Translations under genes and position numbers: made by a program | Shown: positions 16,909 through 25,139 of the stretch, in pieces | Position numbering within the stretch: position 1 is the first letter of the stretch | Layout: every line of letters starts with the position of its first letter | NCBI RefSeq assembly: GCF_044762655.1 | Contig: NZ_JBIWER010000004.1 | Span: 62,001 to 126,000, forward strand | Direction: 5' to 3' | Source of the DNA: Psychrobacillus sp044762655 | GTDB taxonomy: Bacteria > Bacillota > Bacilli > Bacillales_A > Planococcaceae | Length of the DNA stretch: 64,000 bases | Notes under the pieces: model-generated | Database searches by the model: none | Told to the model about the DNA's origin: nothing | What the model saw: the letters and a program-made list of their open reading frames with translations, nothing else

Positions 16909-18111
16909 CTATTCTAATTCTACTTGCTTTGTTTCTGTACCTAGGAACATTACCGCCAGTACTCCGATAACAATAGCAACACAGAAAATACCAAATATAA
17001 ATCCAATTTCATAACCAGCTGTTACCATCGTTCCAACTAATAACGGTCCTAAGATTCCTCCAATTCGTCCAACTGAAGCTGCCATTCCAGAGCCAGTTGC
17101 ACGAATAACAGTTGGATATTGCTCTGGGGAGTATGCGTATAATGCTCCCCATGCCCCAAGGTTAAAGAATGATAATAGAATTCCTGAAACCATCAATAAC
17201 GTCGTTGTCTCTGCAGATCCAAACACTAATGCACTTGCGGCAGTTCCTAATAAATAGGTTACTAAAACAAATTTACGTCCTGCCTTCTCGATTAACCACG
17301 CTGCAGAGAAATAACCTGGTAATTGAGCTACGGTCATGATCAATACGTATTCAAAGCTTTTAATGAGAGTGAATCCCTTAATGACCATTACACTTGGTAG
17401 CCATAAGAACATTCCATAATAGGAAAACACGACTGTAAACCAGACAATCCATAACATTAACGTTCGCTTCGAATACTTCTTTGACCAAACTTCACTCATG
17501 TTTTGTAAAATACTTCTGGATTCCGATTTTTTCTCCGTGTATTTAGGGGAATCGGGTAATTTTAAACGTAAGTAAATTGCATAGAACGCAGGTAGTGCTG
17601 TGATAATTAAAGCAACTCTCCAACCATAGTCAGGAATAACAAAATAGGCAATAATTGCTGATATAATCCACCCTGCGGCCCAGAAGCTTTCTAATAGAAC
17701 AACTACTCTTCCACGTTCTTTTGCTTCTACACTTTCAGATACTAAAGTTGAAGCTACTGGAAGCTCTCCTCCAAGCCCCATCCCGACAAAAAAACGTAAG
17801 ATTAATAATGCAGCTAGAGTTGTCGTTAAAGCCGAAAGTCCACTTGCAATGGAGAACATTAATAGAGTAATCATAAATACTTTTTTTCGCCCTACTTTGT
17901 CTGCCAAAACTCCAAATAGAAGGGCTCCTACTGCCATCCCTATTGAGTTTACACTACCGATCCACCCCATCTGTTCTGGAGATAAACTCCAATCTACTGC
18001 TAGAGCTGCAATGACAAATGATAGAATTCCAACGTCCATTGCATCGAACATCCACGCAAGTCCTGCTATTCCTAATAATTTATTTTTAGATATCTTTTTT
18101 TGTTCTTTCAT
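16909..18111 (-). CDS. niaP: Niacin/nicotinate MFS transporter NiaP
   Basis: A 400-residue 12-helix major facilitator protein. It closely follows B. subtilis NiaP (YceI): FDAMDVGILSF in helix 1, IGSVNSIGMAVGALLFG, the loop GVLADKVGRKKV, GMGLGGELPVASTLVSE in helix 4, and the end ETKQVELE. The family imports nicotinate for NAD synthesis. I chose the ATG that gives MKEQKKISKNKLLG because it aligns with the B. subtilis start and length. A GTG five codons upstream lies right on an AGGA and is less likely. The upstream palindrome suggests control by the niacin repressor NiaR. It is a single-gene unit. Confidence 0.9.
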   Translation of the reverse strand: MKEQKKISKNKLLGIAGLAWMFDAMDVGILSFVIAALAVDWSLSPEQMGWIGSVNSIGMAVGALLFGVLADKVGRKKVFMITLLMFSIASGLSALTTTLAALLILRFFVGMGLGGELPVASTLVSESVEAKERGRVVVLLESFWAAGWIISAIIAYFVIPDYGWRVALIITALPAFYAIYLRLKLPDSPKYTEKKSESRSILQNMSEVWSKKYSKRTLMLWIVWFTVVFSYYGMFLWLPSVMVIKGFTLIKSFEYVLIMTVAQLPGYFSAAWLIEKAGRKFVLVTYLLGTAASALVFGSAETTTLLMVSGILLSFFNLGAWGALYAYSPEQYPTVIRATGSGMAASVGRIGGILGPLLVGTMVTAGYEIGFIFGIFCVAIVIGVLAVMFLGTETKQVELE

Positions 18112-18132
18112 AGCTTTGTTTTTCACTCCTGT

Positions 18133-18195
18133 CTTTACACCTGTAAAGTTTTTAGTTTACTTGTTTAGTATACGCATGTAAAAGTAAAGTTACAA
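18133..18195 (-). promoter_or_regulatory. niaP promoter and candidate NiaR operator
   Basis: Minus-strand promoter TTGTAA (18190-18195), 17 nt, TATACT (18167-18172). Downstream in the leader lies CTTTACAGGTGTAAAG (18133-18148), a perfect 7-bp inverted repeat with a 2-bp centre. Placed just inside the transcript in front of a niacin transporter, it is a good candidate for NiaR; the binding is inferred. Confidence 0.65.
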
Positions 18196-18208
18196 TACAA
18201 ATTTTATC

Positions 18209-18237
18209 TTGTTTTTTACACTTTATTAGAGTAAAAT
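18209..18237 (+). promoter_or_regulatory. thrC-thrB promoter
   Basis: TTGTTT (18209-18214), 17 nt, TAAAAT (18232-18237) on the plus strand, about 57 bp before thrC. It is back to back with the niaP promoter. No attenuator or T-box is seen in the short leader. Confidence 0.65.
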
Positions 18238-18293
18238 GTCCTTTATACAAATACATATGTTTATTCAAGAAGAACAGAGAGGCGGAATATATC

Positions 18294-19352
18294 ATGGCTT
18301 GGCAAGGACTAATCGAAGAGTATAAAGAGTTTTTACCAGTAACAGAAAAAACACCTAAATTGACTTTACTGGAGGGTAATACGCCTCTTATTAAGCTAGA
18401 AAATCTATCAAAAGAATTAGGGATTGAATTATATGTGAAGGTCGAGGGTGCAAATCCGACTGGTTCCTTTAAAGATAGAGGCATGGTTTTTGCAGTTGCA
18501 AAAGCAAAAGAAGAAGGAAGTAAAGCAGTCATTTGTGCTTCCACAGGTAACACTTCAGCTGCTGCAGCTGCTTATGCGGCTCGTGCTGGAATGCGAGCAG
18601 TTATTGTTATACCGGAAGGAAAAGTTGCTGCTGGAAAGTTAGCTCAAGCATATATGTACGGAGCAGAAGTCATTCAAATAGAAGGAAACTTCGATGTTGC
18701 ACTAGATATGGTCCGTGCAATTAGCGAAACCTCTCCTATTACACTAGTGAATTCTGTTAACCCATATCGTATTGAAGGGCAAAAGACAGCATCCTTTGAA
18801 ATTTGTGATGTATTAGGTAGTGCACCAGACTATCTAGCAATTCCAGTCGGGAACGCAGGTAATATTACTGCTTATTGGAAAGGGTTTAAAGAATATAACG
18901 AGAAAAAACAAACAGGTTTACCTCAAATCTTTGGCTTCGAAGCAGAGGGTTCAGCTGCTATTGTACAAGGAAAGCCTATTGAGTTTCCTGAAACAATTGC
19001 TACTGCCATTCGTATCGGAAACCCTGCAAGCTGGAAAGGCGCAGAAGCAGCACGTGATGAGTCCAACGGTGTTATTGAAGCTGTGACAGATGATGAAATT
19101 ATCGAAGCGTATAAACTGATTGCAAGCAGAGAAGGTATCTTCGCTGAACCAGGCTCATGTGCATCGATCGCAGGTCTATTACGTTCTGTAAAAGAAGGAA
19201 AAATTAAAGCAGGAAGCAAGGTAGTTGCTGTATTAACTGGCAACGGCTTAAAAGATCCACAAACTGCAATCGATGTAAAAGTTGCTGAGCCACATAAATT
19301 GGAAAGTAGTGCACCAGCTCTTAGTGCATTTATAGAGGAGGTACTCGCGTAA
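18294..19352 (+). CDS. thrC: Threonine synthase
   Basis: A 352-residue PLP enzyme of fold type II. The PLP lysine is Lys60 in NPTGSFKDRGM, the phosphate-binding loop is PVGNAGNITAY (about 183) and VLTGNGLKDP is near the C-terminus. It converts O-phosphohomoserine to threonine in the cytosol. It is the short form found in Bacillales. The stop overlaps the thrB start (TAATG). Unlike B. subtilis hom-thrC-thrB, no homoserine dehydrogenase gene precedes it here; the promoter lies directly upstream. Confidence 0.97.
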   Translation: MAWQGLIEEYKEFLPVTEKTPKLTLLEGNTPLIKLENLSKELGIELYVKVEGANPTGSFKDRGMVFAVAKAKEEGSKAVICASTGNTSAAAAAYAARAGMRAVIVIPEGKVAAGKLAQAYMYGAEVIQIEGNFDVALDMVRAISETSPITLVNSVNPYRIEGQKTASFEICDVLGSAPDYLAIPVGNAGNITAYWKGFKEYNEKKQTGLPQIFGFEAEGSAAIVQGKPIEFPETIATAIRIGNPASWKGAEAARDESNGVIEAVTDDEIIEAYKLIASREGIFAEPGSCASIAGLLRSVKEGKIKAGSKVVAVLTGNGLKDPQTAIDVKVAEPHKLESSAPALSAFIEEVLA

Positions 19353-20263
19353 TGGTTTGGTGCATTTCAATTCCAGCAAGTACCGCAAACCTTGGACCCG
19401 GATTTGATTCCATTGGGATTGCATTAGATAAGTATTTGGAGTTTGAGGTAGAGTTAGCGTCCGATTGGAAAATTATCAACCTGTCTAGCAATCTTCCGGA
19501 TGTTCCAAACCCACAGGATCACTTAATTGTCCAAGCTGCTGAAAAAACTGCCGAGTTACATGGTTTTTCACTTCCACCATGCACAGTGCGAGTAAAGAGT
19601 GAAATTCCATTAGCACGAGGGATGGGAAGCAGTGCTTCTGCAATTGTTGCGGGAGTTGAGCTAGCCAATCAAATAATGGAATTACATCTAACTGACAAGG
19701 ACAAATTGAAGGTTGCAACATTAATGGAGGGACATCCTGATAACGCGGCTGCTTCCATTTACGGTGGCTTTACGATCTCTTCTAATGCAGAAAATGGAGA
19801 AATAAATGTATTTCATGCCAATCACATCGAGGCCTCTTTTGTACTATTTATCCCTAACTTTGAGTTAAAAACCGCTAAAGCTAGACAAGTGCTACCAGAC
19901 AGCTATTCACGTAGGGAGGCAGCACAAGCAAGCGCAACGGCAAACTTGTTCACAGCTGCCTTTCTATCCCAAGCATTTGAACAAGCCGGAACTTATATGG
20001 AACAGGACTTGTTTCACGAGCCATACCGACTCGATTTGATTCCACAGAGTAAGGATATAAAATTTGCCGCTAAAAATGCAGGTGCTTACGGAACTTGTAT
20101 TAGTGGTGCGGGACCTACCCTGCTTTCGCTTATTGAAAAAGGAACAGAAGAGGAATTCATCTCTAAGTTAAAAGGACAGTTCCCTGATTTCGACCTCGCC
20201 GCAATCCCTATGAATCGGACGGGTATTGTTGTTACGGTAAAAGATACAGAAAATGCTCGCTAA
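19352..20263 (+). CDS. thrB: Homoserine kinase
   Basis: A 303-residue GHMP-superfamily kinase. The N-terminal PASTANLGPGFDSIGIAL and the ATP-binding PLARGMGSSASAIVAG are typical, as is the late GTCISGAGPTLLSL. It phosphorylates homoserine with ATP, making the substrate of ThrC. Translation is coupled to thrC by a one-base overlap. It is followed by an intrinsic terminator about 100 bp downstream. Confidence 0.97.
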   Translation: MVWCISIPASTANLGPGFDSIGIALDKYLEFEVELASDWKIINLSSNLPDVPNPQDHLIVQAAEKTAELHGFSLPPCTVRVKSEIPLARGMGSSASAIVAGVELANQIMELHLTDKDKLKVATLMEGHPDNAAASIYGGFTISSNAENGEINVFHANHIEASFVLFIPNFELKTAKARQVLPDSYSRREAAQASATANLFTAAFLSQAFEQAGTYMEQDLFHEPYRLDLIPQSKDIKFAAKNAGAYGTCISGAGPTLLSLIEKGTEEEFISKLKGQFPDFDLAAIPMNRTGIVVTVKDTENAR

Positions 20264-20359
20264 AGGAAGTTTCTACAATTTGAAGTAATTTATACGTCCT
20301 GTAAGAAAGGAAATCAGCGGTATCATTATATAGATACTTTCTTATTCATTTACAAAAAA

Positions 20360-20396
20360 GCAGTGCAACCTTCAAACGAGGTTGCACTGCCTTTTA
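20360..20396. terminator. Terminator after thrB, usable on both strands
   Basis: GCAGTGCAACCT pairs perfectly with AGGTTGCACTGC around a 7-nt loop; the plus-strand tail is CTTTTAT and the minus-strand tail is TTTTTTG. It probably also stops transcripts coming through the repeat after the zinc transporter gene. Confidence 0.85.
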
Positions 20397-20514
20397 TCAA
20401 AGAATATAAAGTAAACGTATTTTACTCATTGTCTGTCAATAGCTTTAGCACCTATCCCCTTAAGTCACTTCAGAATTTCAGTAAAGACAAAGAACGTCTT
20501 TACGTGAAATCCCT

Positions 20515-20620
20515 CCAGTGCTTTTCGGATGCCCACAGGATGTGGGTCAGTCAGTCGTTGCGACACGATGTCGCGAACTTAGACTGACTTCCAAAACATA
20601 AGGCGCTGCCGCTTTTCTTA
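20515..20620 (-). repeat. 3'-attached intergenic repeat, copy A
   Basis: Starts directly after the stop codon of the zinc transporter gene (read on the minus strand: GAAAAGCGGCAGCGCC). It holds an outer stem AGTCAGTC/GACTGACT (20549-20556 and 20582-20589) enclosing an inner stem GCGACA/TGTCGC (20560-20574). Copies B, C and D share this plan. The stretch 20397-20514 holds nothing else recognisable. Confidence 0.8.
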
Positions 20621-21430
20621 TTAAGTTAGTAATACAAGACTTAAGGCCATTACAAGCATTCCTGCAACGACTCCGTAAATAGATGAATGGGTTTCATCAT
20701 ATTTTTTCGCTGCTGGTAGTAATTCATCCAATGAAATAAAGACCATTATTCCCGCTACTGCTGCAAATACTACTCCAAACACTACTCCATTTAAATACGG
20801 CATCAGTACTAAATAAGCAACGAACGCTCCAACTGGCTCAGCTAAACCAGATAAGAAGGATAATTTAAAGGCTTTCTTTCGACTTCCTGTTGCATAGTAT
20901 ATAGGTACTGCTACGGCAATGCCTTCTGGAATATTATGAATTGCTACTGCAATTGCAATTGCAATACCTAAGTTGGGATCTTGCAAAGCAGATGCGAAAG
21001 TTGCAATTCCCTCGGGAAAATTATGGATTCCAATTGCAAGAGCAGTGAAAACACCCATTTTCATCAATTTTGTATGCTCTGGGTTAGTTAATTTCATATC
21101 CATATCTTCTACACTTTTAACTTCATGGGGATTGCCGAGAGTAGGTATTAATCGGTCAATTAACGCAATTACAAACATCCCACCGAAAAAACCCACTATT
21201 GTCATCCAATAACCATTTGTCGCTCCAAGTTCTGCTACGAGAGAATCCTTAGCCTTCACAAATATTTCTACTAAGGATACATAAATCATGACGCCCGCCG
21301 AGAAACCTAGTGCAACTGATAAAAATTTTGTATTTGTGCGAGATGTCAATAAAGATAGCAGACTACCAATCCCAGTTGCAAGACCAGCAAATAATGTAAG
21401 TAATAAAGCAAAGGCTACATTTCCATCCAT
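20621..21430 (-). CDS. zupT: ZIP family zinc/divalent metal transporter
   Basis: A 269-residue membrane protein with eight predicted helices. The two metal-binding helices are marked by HNFPEGIATF (about 135) and HNIPEGIAVAVP (about 164), the hallmark of ZupT/GufA-type ZIP transporters. It imports zinc and perhaps iron or manganese across the cell membrane. The start is preceded only by AGAAAG, a weak site. No Zur box is evident upstream. A repeat element is attached directly to its stop codon. Confidence 0.88.
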   Translation of the reverse strand: MDGNVAFALLLTLFAGLATGIGSLLSLLTSRTNTKFLSVALGFSAGVMIYVSLVEIFVKAKDSLVAELGATNGYWMTIVGFFGGMFVIALIDRLIPTLGNPHEVKSVEDMDMKLTNPEHTKLMKMGVFTALAIGIHNFPEGIATFASALQDPNLGIAIAIAVAIHNIPEGIAVAVPIYYATGSRKKAFKLSFLSGLAEPVGAFVAYLVLMPYLNGVVFGVVFAAVAGIMVFISLDELLPAAKKYDETHSSIYGVVAGMLVMALSLVLLT

Positions 21431-21516
21431 TGACCCAACTTCTTTCTGTTAATCTATTTTCATTTATTATACGCAGAAAGTTTCCTTTGCGCAACTCTTT
21501 TTGGTAAGAGAAAACA

Positions 21517-22167
21517 TTAAAATTTTCTTTCAGCTAAGTACTTCCCTATATTCTCCCAATCCTGTTCAAGAAAATCCCTGTTAGAAGGACGGTAAAATAC
21601 AGATGCAGGATGATAGGTAGGAATGAGCAAATAGCTTTCTTTGGACCATACAAACTCTTTTGAATCTAACGAATGCAAATGCCGTATAGGCTGTTCAAGT
21701 AATTGCCCATGTAGTATGGATACTTTCGCTTCCTTTCCTAAAAGTCGTTGTAGGCCTATATTTCCTAATGTAACAATAATTTGTGGAACGATATTTTTTA
21801 ATTCAAAATCTAGTATAGGTGCATGGGCTATTACTTCCGATTGGGTAGGGGGACGGTTATATTTTCTCTGTGTCAGCTCCCCATTTTTTCCCCTTTTTTC
21901 TCTCCATACATACGGACGGCTCCGCACAGCACTTGTCATATATACATCATCTCGAGTCAATCCTATACTTGCCAATGACATACTTAATTCATCTCCTGCT
22001 CTACCTATAAATGGTACTCCTTTTATTGCCTCATTCTCCCCTGGTGCTTCGCCTATGAGTAGAATACTTGGTTTTTTTGGTCCTTTGCCTTTGACAAATC
22101 CTTCAACGGGATACCCCTCAATACGTTCCATTCCTAGTTTGATTAACTCTTCTGGTATTTCGAACAA
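21517..22167 (-). CDS. Uracil-DNA glycosylase family 4-like protein lacking cysteines
   Basis: A 216-residue UDG-superfamily protein. Motif A reads GEAPGENEAIKGVPFIGRAG (residues 39-58), the family 4 pattern, followed by YMTSAVRSRP, TLGNIGLQRLLG and the C-terminal motif YHPASV (about 190). Family 4 enzymes hold a [4Fe-4S] cluster through four Cys; here not one Cys exists in the protein and the usual sites read Ser or Ala. It may still remove uracil from DNA or have changed its role. The start is TTG, 8 nt after AAGGAG; no ATG fits. A hairpin separates it from the PAP2 gene upstream by only 17 bp. Confidence 0.82.
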   Translation of the reverse strand: MFEIPEELIKLGMERIEGYPVEGFVKGKGPKKPSILLIGEAPGENEAIKGVPFIGRAGDELSMSLASIGLTRDDVYMTSAVRSRPYVWREKRGKNGELTQRKYNRPPTQSEVIAHAPILDFELKNIVPQIIVTLGNIGLQRLLGKEAKVSILHGQLLEQPIRHLHSLDSKEFVWSKESYLLIPTYHPASVFYRPSNRDFLEQDWENIGKYLAERKF

Positions 22168-22183
22168 GTTATTCACTCCTTTT

Positions 22184-22212
22184 AAAAAAACCTTTCCGTA
22201 CGAGGAAAGGTT
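22184..22212 (-). terminator. Terminator between PAP2 and UDG-like genes
   Basis: AACCTTTCC and GGAAAGGTT pair around a 6-nt loop, with TTTTTTT on the minus strand. It begins at the PAP2 stop and ends 17 bp before the TTG of the UDG-like gene, so that gene's mRNA must come from partial read-through or a promoter inside the PAP2 gene. Confidence 0.8.
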
Positions 22213-22213
22213 C

Positions 22214-22825
22214 TTACAATGTATGCTTTTTAAAGGCTCTGCTTCTATATTCATACCACAATGCGACAAGTACAAACCAAGTATACCCAATCATCCATCC
22301 TGCTAAGACATCCGACGCATAATGTCTATTCTCCGCAATTCGGGATAGTCCTACCATTAAAGTGATAAAAACAGTAGCTGTCCAAATTAATAATCGAATC
22401 AATTTATTGGATTGATGTTCTGTTAAAAAATAGGCAATAGTAAACAAATACAATATTCCCACCATCGCATGTCCGGAAGGGAAGCTAAAAGTCACTAATT
22501 GTTGTGGCACATCAGGACGTTCTCTTTCTACCCACTTTTTCAGTGATTGATTCATCACATTACCAAGCCCTACAGTAAAAACAACAAAGAGCATTCCACG
22601 ATAATTGTTCGAACGAAACCACAAAAAAGCTATTAATAGGAGCGAAATAAAAATAATAAATTTAGTTTCTCCTAAGTAATGGAATAATCCTATTATTTTA
22701 TTATCGCCTAATAACTGAGCCATTTGGGAATCGAACTGTATTATTTCTTCCGTTTCAAAATATAAAAAAAGTGCAGCAAATCCTAGTAACGATACCATTC
22801 CAAGTGGATAAAATAATTTTTTCAC
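22214..22825 (-). CDS. PAP2 family lipid phosphatase
   Basis: A 203-residue membrane protein with six helices. The three PAP2 motifs are intact: KKWVERERP (about 105), FPSGHA (about 122) and SRIAENRHYASD (about 165). Together these form the phosphatase active site, on the outer membrane face. Likely substrates are undecaprenyl pyrophosphate or phosphatidylglycerol phosphate, as for the related BcrC/YodM/PgpB enzymes; the exact one is not readable. The start is GTG, 6 nt after AGGGGGT; an upstream in-frame ATG lies before that site. Confidence 0.88.
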   Translation of the reverse strand: MKKLFYPLGMVSLLGFAALFLYFETEEIIQFDSQMAQLLGDNKIIGLFHYLGETKFIIFISLLLIAFLWFRSNNYRGMLFVVFTVGLGNVMNQSLKKWVERERPDVPQQLVTFSFPSGHAMVGILYLFTIAYFLTEHQSNKLIRLLIWTATVFITLMVGLSRIAENRHYASDVLAGWMIGYTWFVLVALWYEYRSRAFKKHTL

Positions 22826-23004
22826 AAAATACCCCCTATCCATTAACAAAATTATAAGCTAGAAGATTAAGGATGTACAATGGATACATTTATATAGGAA
22901 AGGAATTACCCTTTCATTTTAAATTTTGTTTGTAAGCATACTCAATATGTATAAGAGTCTGTGAGTCTCATAAAGTGACAAAATTTATAATAGCCCCTAA
23001 ATTT

Positions 23005-23034
23005 AAAAATAGAGAAAAACATAATGTTTTTCTC
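23005..23034 (-). terminator. Terminator of the siderophore/heme operon
   Basis: GAGAAAAAC pairs with GTTTTTCTC around a 5-nt loop and is followed on the minus strand by TATTTTTAAATTT, 15 bp after the stop of the heme monooxygenase gene. Confidence 0.75.
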
Positions 23035-23049
23035 CATTTGCTTATTGAT

Positions 23050-23358
23050 TTATTTACTTACTTTCACATCATAGACGCTTTGACTAACTTCGATAATATG
23101 GTCAGGCTTTGGCTTACCGATTTTTGCTTTATGACCAGCAATATGCTCAGGGCTCTTCTCCCAGTTTTTCCAATCTTCTTCAGAGTTCCACCCTGTTATG
23201 ATAAGAACTTCCTCTTCACCACGGCGAACCTTTTTCACAAGTACTTCTAATTTTTCGAAGCCTAGTTGCTTCTCAATTTTGCCTTCACCTTGAAAACGTT
23301 CCACTACTGCTTGGGAAAATCCTTCTTTCACAATCATTCGCTTAATTTGATAAAACAT
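23050..23358 (-). CDS. Heme-degrading monooxygenase, IsdG/HmoA-like
   Basis: A 102-residue single-domain protein of the antibiotic-biosynthesis-monooxygenase (ferredoxin-like) fold. WNSEEDWKNWEKSPEHIAGHK carries the Trp66 and His76 that match the catalytic Trp and heme-ligand His of IsdG; the usual N-terminal Asn appears to be Lys or Arg here (IKRM). IsdG-type enzymes open heme to release iron. B. subtilis HmoA is the closest remembered relative. It begins 1 nt after the stop of the siderophore-binding protein and ends the Fur-controlled operon, so it is made when iron is scarce. Confidence 0.82.
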   Translation of the reverse strand: MFYQIKRMIVKEGFSQAVVERFQGEGKIEKQLGFEKLEVLVKKVRRGEEEVLIITGWNSEEDWKNWEKSPEHIAGHKAKIGKPKPDHIIEVSQSVYDVKVSK

Positions 23359-23359
23359 A

Positions 23360-24358
23360 TTATTTAAGCGCCTCTAATACAGCATCAACTTTAGCATTTT
23401 CTGATTCGAGACCACCACCTGCTAAGTACCAAACTTCAGGATCTAAGTAGATAATGTTATCATTTTGAGCAGCGTTTGTTTTATTTACGATATCATTTTC
23501 AATTGCAGCTTTTGTACCAGATTCGCCTTCAGCAGCAACTACTGCATCACGATCCACCACAAATAGAATATCGGGATTTTTCTCAAGAACATACTCGTAA
23601 GCAACACTTTGACCATGAGTAGAAACTTCTAGGTTTTCGTCCGATTGATTAAAGCCGTATACGTCATGGATTATACCGAAACGTGAACCTGCACCGTATG
23701 CACTTAACTCGCCTTGGGATGCAAGAACAATCAGAGCTTTTTCTTCCATACCATTAGTTTTTTCTTTTACTTCTGCAATTTTAGTATCCAATTCCTCTAA
23801 TGCTGCTGTTACTTTTTCTTCTTCACCGAAAATTTTGCCCGCTAATTCTGTGTTCGCCTTGAACGAATTCATGTAGTCAGTAGTATCTACCCCAACATAA
23901 ACTGTTTTAGCGATTTTGCTTAACTCTTCATACGCGTCAGCTTGACGACCAGAGATAAAGATAACATCTGGGTTCATAGCAGCGATTGCTTCGAAATCAG
24001 GCTCTTTTAATGCGCCAGCATTTTCGTATGCAGCTTCATCTGCATATTTCTCTAAATAACTTGGAACATTAGCTTGCGAAACCATATCTACATCTACACC
24101 TAAATAATCTAATGTATCAAGGAAACCATAGTCAAATACTACAACTGTTTCAGGTTTTTCTTCTAATGTCACTTCTGCATAACCCTCAGGCTGAGGAATT
24201 GTTAATGGGTAAACAGATGAATCTCCAGCACCACTTGTTTCTTCTGTAGCTTTTTTATCAGTAGACTCCTTTTCAGCAGCCTCATCCTCAGTTCCACATG
24301 CAGCTAAAAGTAATACTAGTAAAGCAAATATAACAGATAGTAATTTCCAGTTTTTCAT
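23360..24358 (-). CDS. yclQ: Siderophore-binding lipoprotein (YclQ-like)
   Basis: A 332-residue lipoprotein. Signal peptide with lipobox LLAAC (Cys21), an acidic linker, then the periplasmic-binding-protein TroA/FecB fold (VVVFDYGFLDTLDYLG, PDVIFISGRQ, ALIVLASQGELSAYG, NPDILFVVDRD). It closely resembles B. subtilis YclQ, the petrobactin/ferric-siderophore receptor at the membrane surface. The ATG follows AGAGGA; it comes 19 bp after the ATPase gene in the order permease-permease-ATPase-receptor, identical to yclNOPQ. Confidence 0.92.
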   Translation of the reverse strand: MKNWKLLSVIFALLVLLLAACGTEDEAAEKESTDKKATEETSGAGDSSVYPLTIPQPEGYAEVTLEEKPETVVVFDYGFLDTLDYLGVDVDMVSQANVPSYLEKYADEAAYENAGALKEPDFEAIAAMNPDVIFISGRQADAYEELSKIAKTVYVGVDTTDYMNSFKANTELAGKIFGEEEKVTAALEELDTKIAEVKEKTNGMEEKALIVLASQGELSAYGAGSRFGIIHDVYGFNQSDENLEVSTHGQSVAYEYVLEKNPDILFVVDRDAVVAAEGESGTKAAIENDIVNKTNAAQNDNIIYLDPEVWYLAGGGLESENAKVDAVLEALK

Positions 24359-24377
24359 TTGTCTTATTCCTCTTTTC

Positions 24378-25139
24378 TTATGAGTTAAAATAAACACAGA
24401 TACGACAGCTATTCATTTCTTGGATAGGAATATCCATGTCATAAATTTCTTTTAATGCATCAGAGTTAATAATTTCATGTGTTGGGCCGTCTTTAATAAC
24501 ACGACCATCTTTTAAAGCTACGATGAAGTCTGAATAAACGGAAGCAAAGTTAATATCATGTAAAACGATTACTACTGTCTTACCAAGATCTTCAACCAAT
24601 TTACGTAAGATTTTCATAATTTGAACAGAGTGCTTCATATCCAAGTTATTTAAAGGCTCATCTAGTAAAATGTATTCCGTATCCTGGGCAATAACCATGG
24701 CAATAAATGCCCGTTGGCGCTGACCACCGGAAAGTTCATCTAAATAACTGTCCTCTAGATCACCTAAATTCATATATTCAATTGCTTGGTCGACCATTTT
24801 CTCGTCTTCCGCATTTAAACGGCCCTTCGAATATGGAAACCGTCCGAATGCCACTAATTCACGAATAGTTAAACGTACATTCATATAATTCGATTGCTTT
24901 AAAATAGATATGCGTTTTGAAAAATCATTAGATTTCCATTTACGTACATCTGATTTATCTAATAGGACCTCACCTGTGTCTGCATCCAATAATCGACTGA
25001 CCATAGATAATAGCGTGGATTTCCCAGCTCCATTCGGTCCAATAAACGAAGTAATTTTCCCGGACTGAATATTGACACTTACATTATCCACAACTGGCTT
25101 TTTAGCAAAATACTTAGAAACCTCTTTTACTTGGATCAT
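24378..25139 (-). CDS. yclP: Siderophore ABC transporter ATPase (YclP-like)
   Basis: A 253-residue ABC ATPase with Walker A GPNGAGKST (about 33-41), signature LSGGQRQR (about 137) and Walker B EYILLDEP (about 156) plus the H-loop His in VIVLHDINFA. It energises uptake by the YclN/YclO permease pair. Its ATG overlaps the stop of the second permease gene as ATGA, so they are coupled. Confidence 0.93.
   Translation of the reverse strand: MIQVKEVSKYFAKKPVVDNVSVNIQSGKITSFIGPNGAGKSTLLSMVSRLLDADTGEVLLDKSDVRKWKSNDFSKRISILKQSNYMNVRLTIRELVAFGRFPYSKGRLNAEDEKMVDQAIEYMNLGDLEDSYLDELSGGQRQRAFIAMVIAQDTEYILLDEPLNNLDMKHSVQIMKILRKLVEDLGKTVVIVLHDINFASVYSDFIVALKDGRVIKDGPTHEIINSDALKEIYDMDIPIQEMNSCRICVYFNS

Noticed and set aside
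18184..18293. Search for a T-box or threonine attenuator before thrC.
   Set aside because: The leader is only about 50 nt and contains no specifier hairpin or terminator.
20363..20587. A 74-residue plus-strand frame ending over repeat copy A; a similar peptide appears over copy D at 31612-31890.
   Set aside because: The likeness comes from the shared non-coding repeat. Neither has a ribosome site and both run through other features.
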